DNA of 64,000 nt from Neodontobutis hainanensis (lineage: Eukaryota > Chordata > Actinopteri > Gobiiformes > Odontobutidae). The stretch is from NCBI GenBank assembly GCA_024349245.1, contig JALDNG010000020.1, positions 18,781,501 to 18,845,500 on the forward strand, written 5' to 3'. Below, piece after piece: positions 13,501 through 26,712 of the stretch. Position 1 is the first letter of the stretch. The number at the start of each line of letters is the position of its first letter. The notes beneath the pieces were generated by a model. That model did not search any database, had not been told where the DNA came from, and saw only the letters and a list, made by a program, of their open reading frames with translations. The translations under genes were made by a program, and so were the position numbers.

Positions 13501-14136
13501 TCTATCTTCAAAACCTTCATATCTGCACTCAACATCTAAAGCACCAGCCGCTAAAGCTGCTGCGCTCTAGCAGCTTTATTAACCTGCTCATCCCTAAAGC
13601 CCATACTTGCTCCTCATTCCAGTTTTCTTTAAGTGACTGGAATCATTTACAGCCGACCCCAAAGCTTAGCTCGTTCATCCCACTCCCCTCCTTTAAACAT
13701 TCACTACAAACAATAGTCTGAGATCAATGCATTTGCTTTGAACCAACCTGCCTTTTTTAAATAGCTCAAGCATTTATTGCACACATTGCATTGCACTTGT
13801 TCTGAATTATGTGTTATTGTAAGAAATTGTATTTTTTGTGATGGATATATCCCTTCCTGTTGCTCCTTTTAGCTTTCACCCTTCCTTTTTGTGCTGCCTC
13901 TGTTTCAGGTTTAAAATAAGAACTGGTTCTCAATGGATTGACCCGGTTAAATAAATAAAACATAAGTCCTGCCTGTAATACCTCCTGTGTGACCAATGGG
14001 ATTTTAGTCACTGGGACCTCATTGACTAATTAGTTGACCATTCACCACGAAAAGACCAACTAAGCTGTACCACAAACCAATTTATCTAGTAGTGTTGAAT
14101 TTTGTAAAAGGATTACTATGCTACAAAACCAGCCAG

Positions 14137-14137
<1 letters not shown>
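10539..14137 (-). other. frem2 intron between exons B and C, 3' half: nothing recognised
   Basis: No coding or repeat structure was recognised here. A GC-richer patch at about 12540-12760 stands out from its AT-rich surroundings but contains no supported frame. Confidence 0.5.
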
Positions 14138-14177
<40 letters not shown>

Positions 14178-14180
14178 TAT
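14138..14180 (+). repeat. (AAT)n microsatellite
   Basis: About 13 uninterrupted ATA/AAT triplets directly precede a SINE copy. Confidence 0.95.
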
Positions 14181-14183
14181 AAA

Positions 14184-14529
14184 GGGAGAGTGATTAGCCC
14201 TTACAGCAAGAAGGTTGTGACTTGTCGGCCAACACCGGTCTTTCTGTGAGGAGTCTGCATGTCCTCCGTGTTTTACTGTGGGTTCTCTCCGGGTACTCCG
14301 GTTTCCTCCCACCGTCCAAACACATGCATTAACAAGTCTTCTGGAAACTCAAAAGTGTCCCTAGTGAATGATTGTGAGAGTGAATGGTTGTCTGTCTCTA
14401 AGTGTTAACTACTAATTGGCCACTGTCCTGGGTGTACCCTGCCTAAGGCCAGGAGGCTAGGATAGGCTCCAGTCATCTGTGCTCCCTAATAGGACCAAGC
14501 TAAAATAATAAAATAAATGAATAAATAAT
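14184..14529 (+). mobile_element. tRNA-headed SINE, second family, 5'-decayed copy
   Basis: The body matches the copies at 15957 and 34451. It has 'TTACAGCAAGAAGGTTGTGA', 'CTTTCTGTGAGGAGTCTGCA', 'GGTTCTCTCCGGGTACTCCG', a 'CCTCCCACCGTCCAAACACA' block, and 'ATAGGCTCCAGTC' near the 3' end. The tRNA-like head is damaged and the 3' tail is AAATGAATAAAT instead of clean AATG repeats, so this copy is older than the other two. Confidence 0.75.
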
Positions 14530-15280
14530 GTTATATAAAACAAAAACAAAAAAATTGGAATTGACTTTTGGACAATAGTAAAAAACAAGGTGAATATCCT
14601 CTGGAGCGTGAAGACTGGGTGCATTAAAAGTACTAATAAAACTGTCCCAGCAATGCACTGGAAATAACTTGATTCCTCGCCAACTTGTCCCATAAAATAC
14701 CTGGGATCACTGTGGCATTGTATGATAACAGTTGAATGTATTAAACTATATCTACCAACTAAAAAGTGTTCCTTTGCCTCAGTCAGTGACACAGCTGAGT
14801 AAAAGGTCAGAGCATTTGCATATCACCTCCGAGATGTTTCATTAGTCAGAGGTCCTGTGGCACACCAAGATGCAAAGGACACGCTTAATGATTCGGCTGG
14901 ATATGACCTTTAACACCGAGCCATTTTAAACAAGCTCTTTTTATAGACAGAATAAATAGCTGTTCCTAAAAAATTGTAACTCATAAAGACTTTCTTAACG
15001 ACAATTTACATTTATTGAATTTTGAGTTCTGGGCTGTAAGTTGCTGGAGCAAACATTTAGAAAAGTTATCCGTCATGTTGCCTACTCTGGATGACCTTTA
15101 CAAGTAAGTTAAAGAATTTCATAAAAATATTTGGTGCAGGTTTCCACCACTGAGATGGAAATAAAAATCTGGAATTAAATATTGAAAATCTTAAATTAAA
15201 TTAAAGAGGTTTTACAAAACAATAACCTAGAGAGTGATTGGAGTATAGTAAAATTTTATATCTAAATATGTATGAGCCAC

Positions 15281-15490
15281 GGGGCGCAGTGGCTCACTGG
15301 TAGAGTGGTTGTCTCTTATCTGAAAGGTTGGTGGTTCGATTCCCGCTCTCCCCACAGTTCATACTGTTGTTGTGTCCTTGGGCAAAACACTTAACCCACC
15401 TTACCTCCAGTGGTGTTCCAGCTGTAACACTGGTGAATGGAAGCTTAATGTGATCTGCTTTGGATAAAACTCTTTTTGGAACGCAACAGG
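15281..15490 (+). mobile_element. tRNA-headed SINE, first family, 3'-shortened
   Basis: It begins GGGGCGCAGTGGCTCACTGG with an A-box-like TGGCTCACTGG. A perfect B-box GGTTCGATTCC lies at 15333-15343. It then continues 'CTCTCCCCACAGTTCATACT', 'GTTGTTGTGTCCTTGGGC' and 'AACCCACCTTACCTCCAGTG'. The body ends early and passes into unique sequence, so the LINE-like tail seen at 57970-58035 is missing. Confidence 0.75.
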
Positions 15491-15956
15491 CAAGTCAAAT
15501 AGTCTATTGAACTTAGTGTTGGACTTTTAAACTCTAGATTCTGACACCTTTAAAAATGATTATTGACCAAATATTTTTAACAACGGAATGTTAACAGTTT
15601 TTTTAAATAATTAAGTAAAATGACATTTTGACTACAACCATCACTCAAATTAATGACCAGGTAATTTAAAATTATTTTAAAATGTAGTTTACTCAGAATC
15701 ATAACAAATCTACAATGACACCCACATTTTGAAATATTGTCTATAATGTGACAATGTGACTAACTCTACATAACATTGTGGTAACATTTGACAAACAATG
15801 TTACCACAATGTTTTTAATTACACAAACAGTGTTTTTACCACAAACAGTTTTTAATAATTTAGTATTTGGTAACTCAAATATGTTTGCTAATTTCTTAAA
15901 ATAAAGACCCTGGGTTATTAAAAGTATAACTTATTTTGAGAAAAAAATTGAGAATC

Positions 15957-16357
15957 GTGGGGTGCACGTGGCAGAGTGGTTAGCACTCCTGCCCTACAGC
16001 AAGAAGGTCGTGAGTTCAAAACCCGGCCGACTCAAATATTCTCGGCCGGCTCCGGTCTTTCTGTGAGGAGTCTGCATGTCCTACACGTGTTACCGTGGGT
16101 TCTCTCCGGGTACTCCGGCTTCTTCCCACCGTCCAAACACATGTATGTACAGGTTAATCGGCAACTCTAAAGTGTCCCTAGTGAGTGAATGTGAGAGTGA
16201 ATGGTTGTCTGTCAATGTTTGTCTCTATATGTTAGCCCTGCGACTAACTGGCCACTGTCCAGGGTGTACCCCGCCTCAGGCCCAAAGCTGCTGGGATAGG
16301 CTCCAGTCACCCGCAACCCCTAACGGGACAAAGCGGTAGAAAATGAATGAATGAATG
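15957..16357 (+). mobile_element. tRNA-headed SINE, second family, full length with target duplications
   Basis: It starts GTGGGGTGCACGTGGCAGAG with an A-box-like GTGGCAGAGTGG and ends in (AATG)n. It is flanked by an 11-bp direct repeat AATTGAGAATC (15946-15956 and 16358-16368), the target-site duplication expected of LINE-driven insertion. The body carries the 'GGTTCTCTCCGGGTACTCCG' and 'GATAGGCTCCAGTCACCCGC' blocks. The perfect duplication suggests a comparatively recent insertion. Confidence 0.85.
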
Positions 16358-16979
16358 AATTGAGAATCCAGGTCAACATTTCAAATTAATATGTAATTTC
16401 CTGTCAGAGACTTTACCCTGTATCTAGTGGTAGAAAACAGCTTCCATAGCAACAATCCGACACTCAAGTGTGAGATAAGGGTTAAAGGTCATGATCCGTG
16501 TGAACCTTAAGGCCGTCTGAGATTAGCACAGTCTTGGAATATCTTCTGTGTCTTAAGATGGTCTTTGTTCTGTGTCTGAGGTGTCTATAAATACACAGGC
16601 AGAGTAGGTAGTAACAAGTGGAGCGGCAAGAAAAGAGGGGAGCCCAGAGGAATATATCTCCCACAGATGGAGACCAAAAGCAATTACACATGGATTTGGT
16701 GATTTAGTGAAGCTTTCATAATGTGGATAGAGGAATAATAGTTAAGAAAAGTGCATGACTTACTTTGACTTTGACAGCACGGGTATTTTGTACCTAAAGT
16801 GGATTGACTGTCAGTAGTTTGTTAGTGATATGTTTATTTTTAATTAATCATTATTTAAATCTATTCATCCAGTCTAAAATAATGATGAGATTTTTTGGGG
16901 GAACATTTTGCTGATGTGTTTGTTGGCCAGAACCAGTGGCTCCAGAATGCAGTACAGTGTCACTATAATATATACGCAT

Positions 16980-17230
16980 CTATTTTAGATTGATTCATTT
17001 GTTCTGGGGACTTGATTAATCCCCAAGGGGAAATTTAATTGTTAGGTCTCTTCAAAAGCAGAATAACTAATTCAGACTTCATCTTCCACAGACAGAAGAG
17101 TCTTCTGTCCTGCAGCTCTCTGATCTCAGACATCCACTGGCTGCTCTCTGTTGTTCAAAAACACAATGCAGGGCATGGTCCATCCTCTTGTGAGCCTGTT
17201 GCTCCACTGTTTCAACCAGAGTCTCCAGAC
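16980..17230 (-). mobile_element. Possible Rex1/CR1-like LINE 3' remnant
   Basis: On the minus strand AAATTTCCCCTTGGGGATTA with ATCAAG resembles the 'TTCCCC..GGGATCAATAAAG' 3' end common to fish Rex1-type LINEs. The sequence at higher coordinates would be its 3' untranslated part, but no reverse transcriptase motif is visible. Confidence 0.35.
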
Positions 17231-17417
17231 TAATACTTATAGTTGAACCAGCCCTCTATTTGTTTTCCAATGCACCTGGGCACTCCTAATGCACCAGTGT
17301 GTTCCACGACCGGGACGAAAACCACATTTTTCACATTTTTCCTCTGGTCTGGTACATGTTTGTACCAGACTATAGCTTAACAGCTAATTTGCATCTGTAG
17401 TCCTGTAGTCATTGGGT

Positions 17418-17585
17418 AGGGAGACATTAGTGTTGCCACTTGACCTGTACATGCATGTGTTTGGACGGTGGGAGGAAGCTGGAGTACCCGGAGAGAACCC
17501 ACAGTAACAAGGGGAGGACATGCAGACTCCTCACAGAAAGACTGGAGTTAGTCGAGGATGTTCGAGCCGGCGTGAGGCATGGTAA
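17418..17585 (-). mobile_element. tRNA-headed SINE, second family, middle fragment
   Basis: The minus strand of this stretch matches the central part of the copies at 15957 and 34451. It includes 'TTTGGACGGTGGGAGGAAGC', 'GGAGTACCCGGAGAGAACCC' and 'CATGCAGACTCCTCACAGAA' on the plus strand. Both ends are missing. Confidence 0.75.
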
Positions 17586-18153
17586 TTTCTATAGCCTTTG
17601 TATAGTGAAAATCAAAATACAAAATGTACATATTCAATACTGCATGATACTCACTTTGCCTGTGACTTTAATTCCTGTGACATTGTAGATTTGTTATGCA
17701 GTCGATTTGAAGACTAGCGTAGAGAAGTGACAATTGCCCTATTGGTAAAATCTTGGATCAAGACAAACCAAAGTAAATATAGCACTGACAGGTAACACCA
17801 ACAACAATTTCAATCCCTTGTGTTCAGTATGAAATTTATTTTATAGATCAACAAGCCCTAACAAAAACTGTGCACACCTTGCAGCTTCAGTGACTCTGGA
17901 GAGTAGCAGATACAACAAGGAGCTAATAGTTAAGACCAGTGTGCTGTAGGTGTATGTGATCATCTTGGCTCTTTTAATAAACCTTTGCCTGGTGCATGAT
18001 AAGACTCAGGGGTATTGATTTATTGAGGTTTCACAACAAATAGCTAAATACCTAAATAAGCGCTTAGTTCATGTCATGCTTTTTTTTTACTTTATAGCAA
18101 AGTGAAAACAGAGGCATGTGCTAGTGGCAATGAACTGTCTTGTGTCTACTCAC

Positions 18154-18300
18154 TGACAAAGGAGGTCTCGCCAAGGTAGCCTCTTCGTTTTAGTGCCACC
18201 TCCAAGAACTTGACTTCTTCATCCACCACATAGCTCTGCTTCTCCAAAGAAATCCAGGCCCAGTTCAGACGGAACTGCTGGTGCTTCAGTCTGTTACCTC
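18154..18300 (-). CDS. frem2: frem2 exon B: CSPG-to-Calx-beta linker and start of Calx-beta 1
   Basis: This 147-nt exon is open in one frame and codes 49 residues that follow directly from exon A. It begins GNRLKHQQFRLNWAWISLEK, continues QSYVVDEEVKFLEVALKRRG and ends YLGETSFV plus a split serine. The 'NWAWISLEK' stretch and 'LKRRGYLGETSFV' are features I recognise from the FREM2 linker into its first Calx-beta domain. The 'VDEE....LEV.L.RRG' segment is the usual first strand pair of a Calx-beta fold. The acceptor is CAAATTGCAG and the donor is A|GTGAGT. Both boundaries are phase 1. Confidence 0.93.
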
Positions 18301-21300
18301 CTGCAATTTGAAAAATGAAAACCTATTACACAACACATCTAACCACAAGTAAGTCTGCAACTTTTTTTTCAAAGTCCAAACATTGAACGTTAAGTGTTTG
18401 TTTCTCTTGTGGTAAAGCAATTTTCCATGTTCCTTATTAGACTGATTTGTTGGACGGCTCACAGACACAACTCTCTGTGGGAGGAGGCGTGAGGGGAGCA
18501 CACTAAAAGCACTACAGCCTGTGCCATCTAATTGCTCCATTTCTAATTAAGATAAAAGGTGTCTATTTCCTGCCTGAACTCGTTTTTTCCTCCTCTCATA
18601 TTTTTGAAGTTAGATTCAAAGGCCCAGACTGAATCCTGGAGGGCACTAATGCTGTAACATTTGACCACAAAAGTACATCAAATACTTTCTGACTCGAATC
18701 TCGTAGCAGTGTATCTCCGACTAAACAATTTTTCTATAGGATCTCATCTTGTTTAATCCATGGCGCAGTAGGAAAGTACCTCCTTGGTTCAGCGCGGATT
18801 GAAGTGAGATCATTAAACACCTGGCACTTCAGACGGAGCTGGAATAAAAGTGAGAATGCCAGTGAAGCGTAGGGACAATGTTCAAAAGGTTTGGGAGGGT
18901 CTCTGTGTAAAGCATGTGGATGTCATGGTCAGTAAATCTGTCATGTAACTGCTCCACTGTGTCCATTTCCTGTCTCCATTTACACACAGCCCGTACACGT
19001 TTACCAGAGTGATGTATTATGTGTGAGGGCGCATGCATTTACTGACTGACTGAGTTTGGATTGCACTTATAAGGCTTATTGGTCAACTTAAAGTGCCACT
19101 ACCTGATTTTCTTTATTTCTGTTAGGGTCTCAAACCCACCACTCACCCCCAACAGCAGCCTAGGAAGTGTTAGTTAGCTATTTGTTCATTTAAAAAAAGT
19201 AAAACAGTTCTACACCAGAAAATACTAATACACTGCATAAAACTAAAATTTAAAGCATACCTTAAACTTCTAGCTCTGAATCCAGTGTCAGACCAATGCA
19301 ATCCTACAATTATCTCATCTATTCAAATCCCTGAGAGTAGATGACATCTTAAAGTCTTGTTTTAGTCACAGACAATTCATTTTACAAATTGCTAGTTTGT
19401 GGTGAATGTTTTCTCTCACATGCCAAAAAATGAAATATAAAATGTATACTGTCTGTTTTAAAGAACAGCACATATTTGTGTATAGCTCTAGTTTTGACTC
19501 CAGCTGATACTAGAAAAAAGGGCTTATTTTCCCTCTACTTCAAAATGAAAACAGTCGCTTTAGTTGTATACTGTTAATAAAATAACCATGAGGTGGGACT
19601 TTCTTCTCTAATAAAAATTAGGCTCTGCTGCACGCTGCCTTCAGAGGCCAAGCTTCACACAATAGTTTACAAAGGACTTAGTCAGCTCATGACCTTATTT
19701 TAACTTCTACTCTGAAGCACGCTGCATGAATACAAATGTCATGTGCATCGTTTGGCAAAAGAATGTTGCACCTTAAAATGCACAAGAGAGAGGAGCCTTG
19801 ACTAATAAACAGATCCAAATAAATATTTTGTAAATCAGGTGTAAAATTATACAATCACAAAGCACTCAGATTGCATTTTATTAATAGCTTTCTTAACAGC
19901 AAGAGTGAACTCCAAGTAATGAGTGAAACAGAAACTAATACTGTGAAATTGTAATTACACTCAACAAAAGGGGAAAAAATATATTCTGTGGAGGCACCAA
20001 AGTGAAGTCCACATCCACTTCCCCAGAAGGGAAACATTTCACTGCTCTTATGTTTGTATGGGGAGACGGTTTCTCTAGCTACAAAACTACTGTTAGCATT
20101 AACACTACTAAAACACAGAGACATTTTCTTCTTCTCAGGGTCAAGGGTGAAAACGTTGTTATAAAATCTTTGTTGTTGTCTTCAGGTCATCAATTTAAGT
20201 TTAGTATTTGTTATCATAAGCATCCAATATTTAAAATCTAGTAAAAAAAAAAAGACTTTGTCCTCTTTTTGATTTGGTTAAAAACATTGTTGCGTTGTTG
20301 GCAGCTCACCAAATCAACTTTTAGACAATCACTTCTAATAGATGTGTAAATATGATGTGCAGGGAAAACTTTTACATTCAGTGGAAAGCAGAGGATTATT
20401 TTCCTCATTAGGCTGAGGAGCTTAAATTTGTCTCTATACAACTGGACAATATATTGAGTTTCCAACTAAGATACAGAGATACTTTCATCTGAGATTAGAA
20501 TAGGCAGGTGAGAGTATTGTCCATATCAGGATAACATTTATGTTGCATTAAATAGTTTTCAATGAACATTTCATTAGTTCTGTTTGCCGTTTGTTTCCAG
20601 ATGCCTTTGCTTTAACCTTTTTCCCACATCGTCCTGGATGACTGAGAACCACAACAGATAATAATAATAATAATAATGAGCCTACAAATGGCTCATAAAC
20701 CTACCATAAATTAAATATGGCAGTCAACCTAATAGTTACCTTGTGTACAACTATTTCAAATAATTCTTCCTTTGAGAATGGGGTGGTTTTTTTATTGTTA
20801 TAAATTGCAGTTATGTTACTGCATTCCCGTCTCAGAGAAGTCTGAGAGTCAAGTCTGCAGTAATTAAAAATGACTTTACTGCATTCAGACAATCTTCAAA
20901 TAATAATCATTGCCCATTGTCTGTTGTTATTCTTCCATGTAAGCCTTAGACAGGACTGTAAAATGATTGGGGAGGTTCTCTGGACTGTACAGTGAATCCT
21001 AAAGAATACTCTAACAATTAGATTAGTGTCCTACTGTAAAAGTATCATTGCATTCCACTGGAAATAAATCATACATATTTGATTTTGGTGGCATAGTCTG
21101 TAACACAAGAGTAGAGACTATCAAACAAAGCCCAATAGTTTTTCTATTAGATTTGTAATTAGATTAATCCATTTAGGTTTTAGTGCCATCTAACGCACAG
21201 TTTTGTTGCATTTTAATGCATTTATAGTGTATGTATTCAATCAGAACACACCATTTTTAATGTTGAAAATGCATGATGCAAATAACAGAGGTCAAGAGGT

Positions 21301-24300
21301 CGGGTAGAGATGTGCTGCTCAACAGACGCTTTTAGTGTAAATTAACGCTTTTGACTAAACAGAGCTAAGAAAAGAAGCTGTTGTGAACCTGGTGTTAAAA
21401 AAACGTACAACAGAAAATTAGCACTGTCATGCTTTCCCCAAAATACAGGGTAGACACTCTTCAAATCCAGTTTGTATGCACTATGGTTTTTGGCAATTTT
21501 CCATTGAAAATAATAGGCCATGGTCACATACACAACAATTATACTTAAGTGTTCTCATAAATTCCAACAGTACATTCATTAACCCCGCTTTTTGGGCTTC
21601 TAAGCCTGTCCAAAAGCCAAATAGAATGTCTGCATTATTGGGGTCAAAAGGTCAGATCATTGGTAAAAGTGTTCAACATAGAAATGTAAGTTGTGTATTA
21701 TTATATAAAAAGAAAGTTGTAATTGAAGGATTGTGCTAATTTGAAATCTTTACCAGCAAATATTTTTCTCCCTTTCACCACTGGCCTCTGCATTGTCCTG
21801 GTTTTGTTCATCAGTGTTGTCCTCAGTGACTCCAGAGCAGGCACAGGTGTAGTTAATCATACTTGGCTAATGTGAGCCCAGTGAGGATTTGTGTGTGTTC
21901 CACATCATGTGCAGACAGGACCTCCTCCTCTCACCGTGGATTAAGGCCTGCAGCATGCCACACTAACCACCGCGCTGTGATCTGTGGATTGTGACCGGGC
22001 CTGTCCCACTCTGAGGTAATGGAAACACATCCCAGCCCCCACTGGCGCTGACTCGAGTTTAAAGTTAGAACACAGCTGATACACTTTCATCCAACAAATT
22101 GAAAAATTATCATCTACATATATCAATCATTCCAGTGTTTTCTGTTACTAGGCAGACTTAAAGTGGGACATCATATCAATATATTTTGAATGCACCAGAC
22201 AATACTAGAGCTGCTAAAAAAGGTTATGTAATTTGAATAAGATAGGGGCTAAATAGCTGGATATTCAAACAGACACCATTTTTTAATTTAGTAACAGCTT
22301 TCTTTTTTTTGCAACTAAGTATCCCATCCAGTATATAGATGTTTGTTAGCACAGTAGGTTAGGTTTATTGTCAGTTTAATTTGACGCACTTGTTGGAGGT
22401 ATATGAGCTACTGCTGTCGATTACTGTTTCGGTTCAATCACAAGCAAAAATACTAATGAGCAAGCCCAGAATAATTGAGTCACTTACTCCTTCAAGGCCC
22501 AATTGAACTTAGGTTTAAAGTTTAAACCCAATGAATTACTGGTTTACTTTAAAATTCCTTTTTCACCACAGCTTTAAGTTAAGATAAACTTAATTTACAT
22601 TTTTGTTGGCTTTTTGGAAAAAATAACAATATAATACATCCTCACCTTTTGACAGAAGGTTTTCTCAGACACTGGGAAAGATTGAGCTGTAGCTCCACTG
22701 CTGCAGTTCTGCTGCTGTAGGATCTGCTACAGACCCGACCATTACAACTCCTTTTCATTTGTGCAGTATATTCTAGTTGAAAAGCCTGTATATGCACAAA
22801 CCTCAAGACTTTGCGAAGTGCAAGCTATTAGTTAAAGCTAAAATGTAAACAATGCTGTACGAATACCAAAGTTTTGGTCTGAACAGAAACGAGCAGATCA
22901 GCATTATTTCATTTCAACACTTTGATTACAACCCCAACCATCTCACACAGACATAATCTTTTATTTTTATTTATTTTAACATCTATTATCATCATATTTT
23001 AACATCTTTTATTTTGAAAACTGCCTTCTACTTTTACAGTACTCGACTCTATCAACTCTTAAATTAATAATCAACAAGTCATGGCAATTGTATAGTTATC
23101 CGTGAGAATATAACAAAATCCTATCTGAGGAATACACCATATATTTGCATATGAAAACAGATCAAATTGTTTTTTTGATTATAATTTACATAAAGCTGTA
23201 AAACGCAACAACTCAAAGATAAAGCTACTTTTTAAATTGAACCAATTTAATCACCTGTTTGCTTTTCATTCTCTTCCCCATTTCCGAACATATCAATAAT
23301 TTATTTTTCAGCCTGTGCAGAATATATCCCAAAGTAGATTTTTTCCACCTCAGTAGAAAATCACTCCTGTTCAGTCTTTCCCCCAAACACTTCCTCCCAT
23401 GTCATGAGCAAATATTGAGTTACGAAGGTCTTGTGGTGGGCCTAAAGCTGCAGCGTGGCCCTTGGGGAGCCGGCGCAGAGAGTGGAGGTGCTATTTTCCA
23501 GCCTGGACCGCTTCACTCGCTCCGATTTCTTTCTAATTAAGATAAGCAGAGTCCGAAGTAAGTCCACTTCAAAGAGGCCCCAAGGAAAACAGCGGTGTTA
23601 GTCTGTAACCAGCACTCAAAGCACCGAGAGCCCAGTTTAGTAAGGAATATCTGAGTCTGGGAACGGTCGAGTCTGGTCGTGGTTCACACAGACAAACAGC
23701 ACAGCACGGTGCGTAGTGGCCTGCAGCGCAAAGGAACATAATGCATATTCTCATTAAAAGGGTGGAGGCAGGAGACTTATAAACACCTATAGAAGCAGAG
23801 TTTTAATTTAGTTGGTAAATTGGAAAGGTAAACAAATGCCTAAAGCAGAGTTTCTAACACTATGTGCATGATGAAAGTAGAAAAAAATGGAGGATAGAAT
23901 GTAAAAACTATGATTATTAAATGCAAGGCTTGTATGTCTGAACAGGAAGAACAGTGCGGGTTCAAAACATGTCTTGCTGAAACATGATGGCAAGACGGAA
24001 ATGTACCTAAGTATGGTAACCAAATACCACAATGCAATTTCTTGATAAACTGCCATGTAAAAACCTTTTCAAAAGCATTAACAGGACAATACTTTGATTA
24101 AAAAACATAATAAAACAGAATAATGCAAAGGTAGCACTGACTATAGTACATAATGTATGTGGGGCTAAGTATAGTAATATGATGAATAAAATTCATAACC
24201 TATAAATAACATTACAATACATAGAACCTAGCCCTGCCGTTCTCAGTTGATGTTCTAGTTTGCAGCAAAAAGGCGTCCTAAGTTCTCATGTTTGAATGAC

Positions 24301-25096
24301 TTGGCCTACTATGGTAAGTACATGAGGCTTTTTAATAATACACAATCCTGCAGAGTTCAAGAAGCGGCTGGTTAAACACAAGCCCTGTTCACTAACACTG
24401 TGGATGTCTGAGGGACAGAAGCCTTTTGAGAGAGGCCAAAGAATGTGAGGGGCCGGTCTGTGCCAACTTAGTGCCCCTCGCAAATATCTCCCAACACACA
24501 GGAGGTAGACGGGCCTTATTTGGTCACATTCAAGCTCCGAACCCCCGTCTGTTCTTTCAGCTAGGCTAGACAGAGAGGTGGCCCCATGCCCGCAATCACC
24601 GGCTGGATAAATGAGGATGAGACTTTTTCCATAAATACTATAGCAACAATACAGCAACAAAAAGATTTCAATTACAACCTTGTGTGATCCATGGGGGACA
24701 CATTGTTACAAATCAAAACTGCAGTTAAAGCATCTGGGCCTCACTCACTTTGTTATAATTAAGTGGCTCATTGAAACAGGACTAGCAGGTGTTCTTGATG
24801 GTCTGTCAAGCGTCACACTCAGCTCAGAAAAGCAACTGTGATGTGACTGGGTTGATCCTAGTTAAAATTGAACCACTATTAATATATCTACTTAATTATT
24901 TTATCCAGCTGTAAACACTGGCTTCAACACAAGAGTGAAGATATCCCATTACACACATGTAAGAGTGTGGCTGTCTCGTACAAAAGTAAATGTCCCATCA
25001 CAGATAGGGAACAGAGAATCTGAGCAGTAATTAGCTTTGGCAAAGAGGCTAAATTTCAAATGTAGCACTGCTATGGTCCTTGGTCTAGAGACCATT
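18301..25096 (-). other. Large frem2 intron, exon-B end: nothing recognised
   Basis: About 6.8 kb without a supported exon, RNA or transposon. A short (ATA)n run lies at 20658-20677. Open frames such as 19855-20241 and 24286-24660 show no domain or family pattern. Confidence 0.55.
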
Positions 25097-25330
25097 GGGT
25101 GGCAGTGGCTCAGTGGTAGAGCGGCCGTCCTTCAACCGGAAGGTAGTTCGATTCCCGCTCTCCTCACAGTTCATCCTGTTGTTGTGTCCTTGGGCAAGAC
25201 ACTTAACCCACCTTGCCTCCAGTGTCCATAGCACTTGTGTATGGATGTGTGTGACTGTGGAGGTGTGTTTGGTGGTGGTAGGAGAAGGTTGAGTGCCGTT
25301 TGTGTGGCAGCACAATTGAATGCACTTTAT
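25097..25330 (+). mobile_element. tRNA-headed SINE, first family, 3'-shortened
   Basis: It begins GGGTGGCAGTGGCTCAGTGG with a clean A box. 'GTAGTTCGATTCCCGCTCTC' holds a one-base-changed B box. The body follows the 57704 copy through 'TTGTGTCCTTGGGCAAGACA' and 'GTGTTTGGTGGTGGTAGGAG'. It then jumps to CACAATTGAATGCACTTTAT, so the segment around 57920-57975 of the longer copy is absent. Confidence 0.8.
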
Positions 25331-26712
25331 TTTTTAACTACTTGCATTCTTCTATTACAAAAAAAAAATAGTTTATACATATATATTTATTTAGTTTGAA
25401 ACTCATACTTTTTTTTGCTTGTGATAATTGCCTTAAAATTTATTGAGTGGCATTAAAAAGGTCTTAAATTGAGTGAAAACAATACTTAAGTAATATTTCC
25501 ACCTTATTCTGTTATTTATGCTCAACTAGGTCCCCACAAAACTCTATTATCAACTCTATTTACACAGCGTACAACAGTGGGTCATTGCCAAGAGCCTGGT
25601 AACACCTCGTACCAGCCCGTCCCACATGCTCTCACCTCTCCAATTAAGGAAAAGAAATATGAGAATCCACATTATAGAGCAGAGTGTATGACTGTTGTGA
25701 TGACTGTTATAATTTCAAGCCTGAAACTAGTTCTCAAACACACAGCTTTTCAGTGAGTGGCTCGGCTGTAAATTTAACCACACTGCAAAGACCGTCGCTT
25801 GTTTGTCCCCTCGGAAACAAAATAACCCACAAGCTGACATTTGGGAGAACAAAAAGACTAAAAACAAAAGCATTGGGTCATGCACTGTTTAAAACAATAA
25901 AGATTAGATGATAAGTTCACTGTAACAGATTTTCAGTCCAAACCAGATCAAAGTGGAAAACTGTTTCATTCCCTTTGGTTTTACACAACACCTTTTAAAA
26001 CCACACCAAGGAAATTTCCCCTCACCCTGAATCATAAATTTTGTTGTGAGAATCCTCCTATAAACACACCTGTTTGATAAATAACTGTCTGGTGGCATAT
26101 TTAGTGTTTTAAGTAAGATACTTGATTATCATTTCTGTTTTTACATAGGGTTACGTTCTTGACTAGCAACTTTAATTGCACCATCAAATACTTTTCACCT
26201 AATGAAACTTGTAATCTGAAACCTCCATTACTGTTGCCAAATAAATAGCCCCTGTACTGCAGAGCAAACCCCCATTTTGGTTGCAAAAATGGCATTTTCA
26301 GCTGTGTCTGGCTTCTACAAAGTTAGGCTGAGTAGGACATAGGACAATAAACAATGATCACCACTACAGACATTTATGAGAACCACACAAATGCTATTCT
26401 TCACATTATCATTGTTAAGTGTTTACTTAAGGAGCGTGCAATGGTCTAAAAGTGTCCCTATCTTCTTGCTGCATGTTCATAGAGCATGTTTGTGATTCTG
26501 AGTTGTGCCAAATGAGTGGCATAAATAATGTAGAATGACTTTGCCCACTGTGTAGTATGTACATGGAGTATTTCCTAATTTTTCTCCTGTGCCCTAAGCA
26601 AAATTGTGCAGCTTAGAAAATTGGTCCCTAAGAAGCTCAAACACTTTTGTCAAACACTTGAGTTTGTTTTATTTAAAAATCCTTACATAGCAATTCATTA
26701 TGTTCATAAATT
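25331..26712 (-). other. Large frem2 intron, nothing recognised
   Basis: No recognised element or coding sequence. An eight-A run lies near 25362. Confidence 0.5.

Noticed and set aside
15281..15355. tRNA gene
   Set aside because: A and B boxes are present, but the sequence does not close into an acceptor stem and is the head of a SINE present in several copies.
24286..24660. 124-codon minus-strand open frame
   Set aside because: No domain, no splice-site framing and no repeat match; consistent with chance.
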